Shown here one piece after another: positions 53,154-56,356 of a stretch of 56,356 bases of DNA. The DNA is from Candidatus Shapirobacteria bacterium. GTDB lineage: Bacteria; Patescibacteriota; Microgenomatia; UBA12405. Position 1 is the first letter of the stretch, and each line of letters opens with the position of its first letter. The notes beneath the pieces are model-generated. The model saw only the letters and a program-made list of their open reading frames with translations, was not told the origin of the DNA and did not search any database. The DNA is taken from contig JAQWFB010000003.1 of the NCBI GenBank assembly GCA_028704635.1, forward strand, positions 1-56,356, written 5' to 3'. The translations under genes were made by a program, and so were the position numbers.

Positions 53154-53645
53154 TTATATCTTAATTTTATCAATAATTAGGCTTGTCGATTGATGTGGAA
53201 TTAATTTACTCACCTCTAACACTTTTGCCCCAATCTCCTTGGCTTGTTTTCTCTTTTTTTCTAAACCACTATCACCCTCACTAACCGCAATTATTTTTGG
53301 TTTTATTTTTTTAATTATTTCTAAATAATCTTCATCACTTTTCATTTCCGGCAATTTAATCACCCTATCTACCATTTTCAATTTAGTCAAAAAAGCGGCC
53401 CTATTCTCTTGATTATTTATTGGTCTATTTTGCCCTTTATTTTTTCTAATATTTTCATCCGATTCCAACAATACTATTAATATATCTCCTTTCGCTTTTG
53501 CTTTTTCCAAAAAAATCAAATGACCCAAATGAACAATATCAAAACACCCTCCAACAATCACGATTTTAGAAGCCTCCCTGTCAAGGGAGGTGATCTCGAT
53601 TCTATCGAGATCGGAGGGTTTGTTTATTTCAAAAATATTTTTCAT
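53154..53645 (-). CDS. RfaE/TagD-type cytidylyltransferase-like protein
   Basis: 163 aa. Class I nucleotidyltransferase with VIVGGCFDIVHLGHLIFLEKAKAKGD (HxGH), NRAAFLTKLKMVD and a STSLIIDKI end equivalent to the ISSTxxR motif. It may act on sugar or glycerol phosphates. Residues about 9-25 (KPSDLDRIEITSLDREA) are encoded by a palindromic element at the extreme N-terminus, before the catalytic core. The ATG overlaps the stop of the SBF transporter gene as ATGA. Confidence 0.87.
   Translation of the reverse strand: MKNIFEINKPSDLDRIEITSLDREASKIVIVGGCFDIVHLGHLIFLEKAKAKGDILIVLLESDENIRKNKGQNRPINNQENRAAFLTKLKMVDRVIKLPEMKSDEDYLEIIKKIKPKIIAVSEGDSGLEKKRKQAKEIGAKVLEVSKLIPHQSTSLIIDKIKI
53572..53621 (-). 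repeat. 50-nt double-hairpin palindromic element (copy 2) inside the nucleotidyltransferase gene
   Basis: Outer arms GCCTCCCTGTCAAGGGAGGT and CGGAGGGTTT are identical to copy 1 in queH; the inner hairpin is changed to CTCGAT/ATCGAG with compensating bases. Both copies end in the same reading frame, as TSLDREA. Confidence 0.87.
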
Positions 53646-54538
53646 TTTACCTTTTTTCCTCTAGTCAAAATCTGTATTGGCACCAACATTAAATTATTAG
53701 TAATCGTATAAATTATCGATGGCAACGCCACTACTGGATTAAATAAGGTTAACGCTACTAAAGTTCCTAAAGTATAATTTTTATAACTCGAAGTCACTGC
53801 CAATGTAATTTTATCTTCCTTTGTTTTTCCAATTCTCCAACCCAACCAAAAATCAAAAGATATTAATCCAATCACTATTAATATCAACCCCATCGATCTT
53901 TCCCAATTATATAAAATTACCTGTCTTATGGGTGAAATTATTCCTATGATTATTAAAAATAAAAATATTACTGATAAACCCGAGGCTTGTTTCACTAAAT
54001 ATTTTGCCAAACCCATCCATCTCACCAAAATTGCTACCAATATTGGCACTGCCACTAACCACATAATTGTTGTTCCCATTTCTATTGGGTCCATCTTAAT
54101 ACTAGTTCTAGCAAACAACCACACCAACAATGGCACCACAATCGGACTTAAAGCATTTGAAATTGACGAAACAACTAGAGCTGTTTCTGGTTTTCCTCCA
54201 TAAATACTCACTAAAAAAACAGACGCTCTTCCCGCCGGGATTACTGAAGCCAATATTAACCCCAAAAATATTTCCTCGCTTAAAAATCCTTTCAAAAATA
54301 TTAACACTATTAAAGGTGAGACCAAGTGAACTATTAATAATAGTAATAGTTGAATCTTAAAATCTTTCAATGCCACCACAAATGCTTTTAGATCAATATC
54401 CAGACAGCTCAAAAACATCAAAATCATCAAAAAAATATTTAAATATGGACTTAATATTTTTCCAAAATTTGGTACCACAAAACTAATTATTATCGCCAAA
54501 AATATTACTAGCCAAGTATTTTTTACCAACAACTTCAT
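53642..54538 (-). CDS. SBF/BASS-family transporter
   Basis: 298 aa, nine to ten TM segments. Bile acid/sodium symporter-type features: ILMFLSCLDIDLKAF, ASVIPAGRASVFLVSIYGGKPETALVVSSISNALSPIVVPLLVWLF and VTSSYKNYTLGTLVALTLFNP, the last equivalent to the E-x-x-x-x-N region. Substrate cannot be told. Last TM followed by a GKKVK tail; coupled to the nucleotidyltransferase gene. Confidence 0.82.
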   Translation of the reverse strand: MKLLVKNTWLVIFLAIIISFVVPNFGKILSPYLNIFLMILMFLSCLDIDLKAFVVALKDFKIQLLLLLIVHLVSPLIVLIFLKGFLSEEIFLGLILASVIPAGRASVFLVSIYGGKPETALVVSSISNALSPIVVPLLVWLFARTSIKMDPIEMGTTIMWLVAVPILVAILVRWMGLAKYLVKQASGLSVIFLFLIIIGIISPIRQVILYNWERSMGLILIVIGLISFDFWLGWRIGKTKEDKITLAVTSSYKNYTLGTLVALTLFNPVVALPSIIYTITNNLMLVPIQILTRGKKVK

Positions 54539-54541
54539 TCC

Positions 54542-55105
54542 CTATCTTACCAATCCCAACGGCATATACCAACCGAAAGGTTTTTTACAAACAGGACACT
54601 CAGTTGGGGGAGTCTTACCTTTATGAATATAACCACAATTCACGCATTTCCATTCCAACTCAATTTCTCGGTTGTACAGGGTATTGGCATCCAAATGCGT
54701 TGCGATAATAATATATCTTTCCTCGTGTTTTTCTTCGACTTCTTTTACTTCTCTAAATAATCTTTCCGCCTCAGCATCACCATCAATTTTTGCCTGTTCT
54801 TCAAATGAAGGATACATTTCTGTCCACTCGTGATGTTCACCCTCAGCCGCCATTTTTAAATTATCAACCGTTTTTGCACTATAAGGCTTAATTGATAAAA
54901 CATCACTCACGCCCACTGGCTCTGTAATCATTTCAAATAACTCCTCAGCATGGGCTTTTTCTTGATCAGCCGTTTCCTCAAAAACCCTGGCAATCCATTC
55001 CAGCTCTTCCTTTCTCGCCATTTTGGCAAACATATTGTAACGATTCCTAGCTTGGCTTTCGCCAGCAAATGCTTTTAAGAGGTTTTCTTGTGTTTTATTA
55101 ATCAT
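54542..55105 (-). CDS. rbr: Rubrerythrin
   Basis: 187 aa from the ATG at 55105 (the frame reaches an earlier start at 55123). Ferritin-like di-iron domain with AFAGESQARNRY, ETADQEKAHAEEL, AAEGEHHEWTEMY and VEEKHEERY. C-terminal rubredoxin-like domain WKCVNCGYIHKGKTPPTECPVCKKPFGWY with two CxxC pairs. Reduces peroxide. Encoded 3 nt upstream of the SBF transporter gene. Confidence 0.95.
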   Translation of the reverse strand: MINKTQENLLKAFAGESQARNRYNMFAKMARKEELEWIARVFEETADQEKAHAEELFEMITEPVGVSDVLSIKPYSAKTVDNLKMAAEGEHHEWTEMYPSFEEQAKIDGDAEAERLFREVKEVEEKHEERYIIIATHLDANTLYNREIELEWKCVNCGYIHKGKTPPTECPVCKKPFGWYMPLGLVR

Positions 55106-55141
55106 ATTAGTTAATAATAACACTTTTTTATTCCAAGAAAA

Positions 55142-55176
55142 AACCGGTGGTCACATAATGTGATTACCCACCGGTT
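55142..55176 (-). terminator. Intrinsic terminator after purB
   Basis: Nine-bp stem AACCGGTGG / CCACCGGTT (55142-55150, 55168-55176) with an inner TCACAT/ATGTGA stem, followed on the minus strand by a run of T. Separates purB from the rubrerythrin operon. Confidence 0.88.
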
Positions 55177-55211
55177 AAAATAAAAAATCTAAGAAAATAT
55201 CAACGGTCAAA

Positions 55212-56351
55212 TTAATTAATAATAATTCTGGTTTTTTCTGCTATTTCTAATGCTTTTTTGGCCGCATTTCCTGTATATTGTTTTGGATCAGCCAACATTT
55301 CTCTAATCTCACTCGGAATATTTCCCCAAGCTTCCTCTAATTCTGAATCATTTATTATCAGTAGATTAATTGTTTCAACTAAATTAATATTTATCTCCTG
55401 AGACAGGGGAACAATCTGATGATTAACCACATGATGAGCATCTCCTTCATAACCATACATTTGTAAGGCAATATAAAGAGGTTCACTCAAGATATAATTA
55501 GCCACGTTGTCAAAGTTCCTTCGACAGGCTTTTTCATCAATGCTAATTCTCTTCAGGAAAGGAACTTTATTTTCTCCCCCTTTTTTCAATAAAGAATCCA
55601 TCTGCGATTGAAGATTAATTAAAATTATTGGAAAATCACGCATTAATCGGCTACCCACCAAATCGCGCTGCAAATCAGAAATCATTGTGTCTAAAACTTT
55701 TCCATATTCATTTTTCGTTCGGAGCCAATCTCCTTCTAAACCCTCAAACGTAATCGGATTGCGTTTATGAGCCATCGTTGAAGAACCACTTTGATTTTTA
55801 TCAAAAGCTTCCGCCACTTCGGCAATTTCTGTTCTCATCAGGTTCCTACAATCACGTCCAAATTGTCCTAAAGCTGCCGACATCAGTAAACATGAATGTA
55901 AAAAATAAGCCAACGGCTCAGGAGATAAAATTTGTGTTGAAATTGGTGTTGCCTTGAGCTTCAAAATATCCAAGACACATTTTTCGTAATCACCGTTTTT
56001 CCACAAACCTAATCCAACTTGAGCATTATAAGCACCCACCGCTCCTGAAATTTTGCCTACCAACAAATCAGCATTTCTTTCCATTTCCTGATAGTTATAA
56101 ACCAATCGGCTGAGTATTGTTGCCAACCAAAAGCCTACTGTTATTGGTAAGGCCGCCTGGAGATGAGTCCTGCCAATTTGTAACACATTTGCATTTTTTT
56201 CCACCAAATCAGCCATCAATAAAATAACCTCTTTAGCTGCCGGTTTAATTGAATTTTCAAAAGCCCGTTTATATTGCAGACATCTTCCAGTTTCAATTGG
56301 GTCATAACTTGTCAACATTACATGAAGCCATCGTCCAATTCTTGGGTCCAT
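55212..56351 (-). CDS. purB: Adenylosuccinate lyase, N-terminus cut by window edge
   Basis: 379 aa visible. Fumarase/aspartase superfamily: GRTHLQAALPITVGFW (conserved His region), signature GSSTMAHKRNPITFEGL with the catalytic Ser loop, and RDLVGSRLMRDFPIIL. The sequence resembles PurB more than argininosuccinate lyase. The visible ATG near 56351 is probably internal, because the usual N-terminal roughly 80-100 residues are missing, so the gene continues beyond the window. Confidence 0.85.
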   Translation of the reverse strand: MDPRIGRWLHVMLTSYDPIETGRCLQYKRAFENSIKPAAKEVILLMADLVEKNANVLQIGRTHLQAALPITVGFWLATILSRLVYNYQEMERNADLLVGKISGAVGAYNAQVGLGLWKNGDYEKCVLDILKLKATPISTQILSPEPLAYFLHSCLLMSAALGQFGRDCRNLMRTEIAEVAEAFDKNQSGSSTMAHKRNPITFEGLEGDWLRTKNEYGKVLDTMISDLQRDLVGSRLMRDFPIILINLQSQMDSLLKKGGENKVPFLKRISIDEKACRRNFDNVANYILSEPLYIALQMYGYEGDAHHVVNHQIVPLSQEININLVETINLLIINDSELEEAWGNIPSEIREMLADPKQYTGNAAKKALEIAEKTRIIIN

Positions 56352-56356
56352 TAATT

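Noticed and set aside
1-56356. CRISPR arrays, rRNA genes, and stop-codon reassignment
   Set aside because: No regularly spaced short repeats and no rRNA motifs were seen. TGA ends several intact genes, so code 25 is not used here.

Overview
The window is AT-rich, and most genes are packed with short ATGA-type overlaps, few strong Shine-Dalgarno sequences, and long stretches on the minus strand. Small membrane proteins, giant (TP)n-linked surface proteins, an archaeal-type tyrosyl-tRNA synthetase, a single-domain DgkA and a large serine recombinase with its small upstream partner ORF together suggest a Candidate Phyla Radiation bacterium (Patescibacteria). Which lineage cannot be settled from this sequence. 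TGA is used as a stop (for example in tyrS and the 984-aa surface gene), so the code 25 lineages are unlikely.

Layout. 0-4.2 kb: acyltransferase, queH and tyrS, a small membrane protein and a CAP-domain protein. 4.2-18.1 kb: a continuous minus-strand surface/sensor locus. It starts with a GTG-initiated beta-helix protein, runs through two sets of Cache-domain membrane proteins, small polytopic proteins and single-pass Ig-like proteins, and ends with a 1531-aa repetitive fibre-like protein. 18.2-22.3 kb: a response regulator, an overlooked 37-aa peptide, a six-TM histidine kinase broken at a T8 run, and a protein carrying both class II (DLDD) and class I (DDFLD) terpene-cyclase motifs. 22.4-25.4 kb: transporter, Hsp20, DgkA and a Panacea/RelE-like toxin-antitoxin pair. 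25.4-28.4 kb: MazG-like, nuclease-DUF2075 ATPase and RadC in an overlapping operon that looks like defence. 28.5-36.3 kb: subtilisin-like surface protease, eight-cysteine protein, TerC-like transporter, murein-hydrolase-like protein. 36.4-41.5 kb: an inverted, reduced copy of the surface module (beta-helix, Cache, Ig-like). 41.5-52.6 kb: an accessory island between two tRNA loci, with a TM2-UvrD fusion, OLD nuclease, cysteine-rich and membrane proteins, a structured leader, transposase-tail relics and a serine recombinase that reads into tRNA-Ser(GGA). 52.6-56.4 kb: housekeeping genes (Nudix, nucleotidyltransferase, SBF transporter, rubrerythrin, partial purB).

Two things stand out. First, the duplicated module pairs a beta-helix surface protein with Cache proteins that have no cytoplasmic output domain, plus small membrane and Ig-like partners. 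The membrane-proximal domain of the beta-helix proteins resembles the small Ig-like proteins, which suggests an envelope-spanning receptor complex. Second, short GC-rich palindromic elements lie in frame inside several conserved genes (queH twice, tyrS, a nucleotidyltransferase, probably the acyltransferase and a 333-aa protein). They behave like Rickettsia palindromic elements, and two copies of one family are read as the same peptide ending.

All homology statements are from reading motifs; no search was run.
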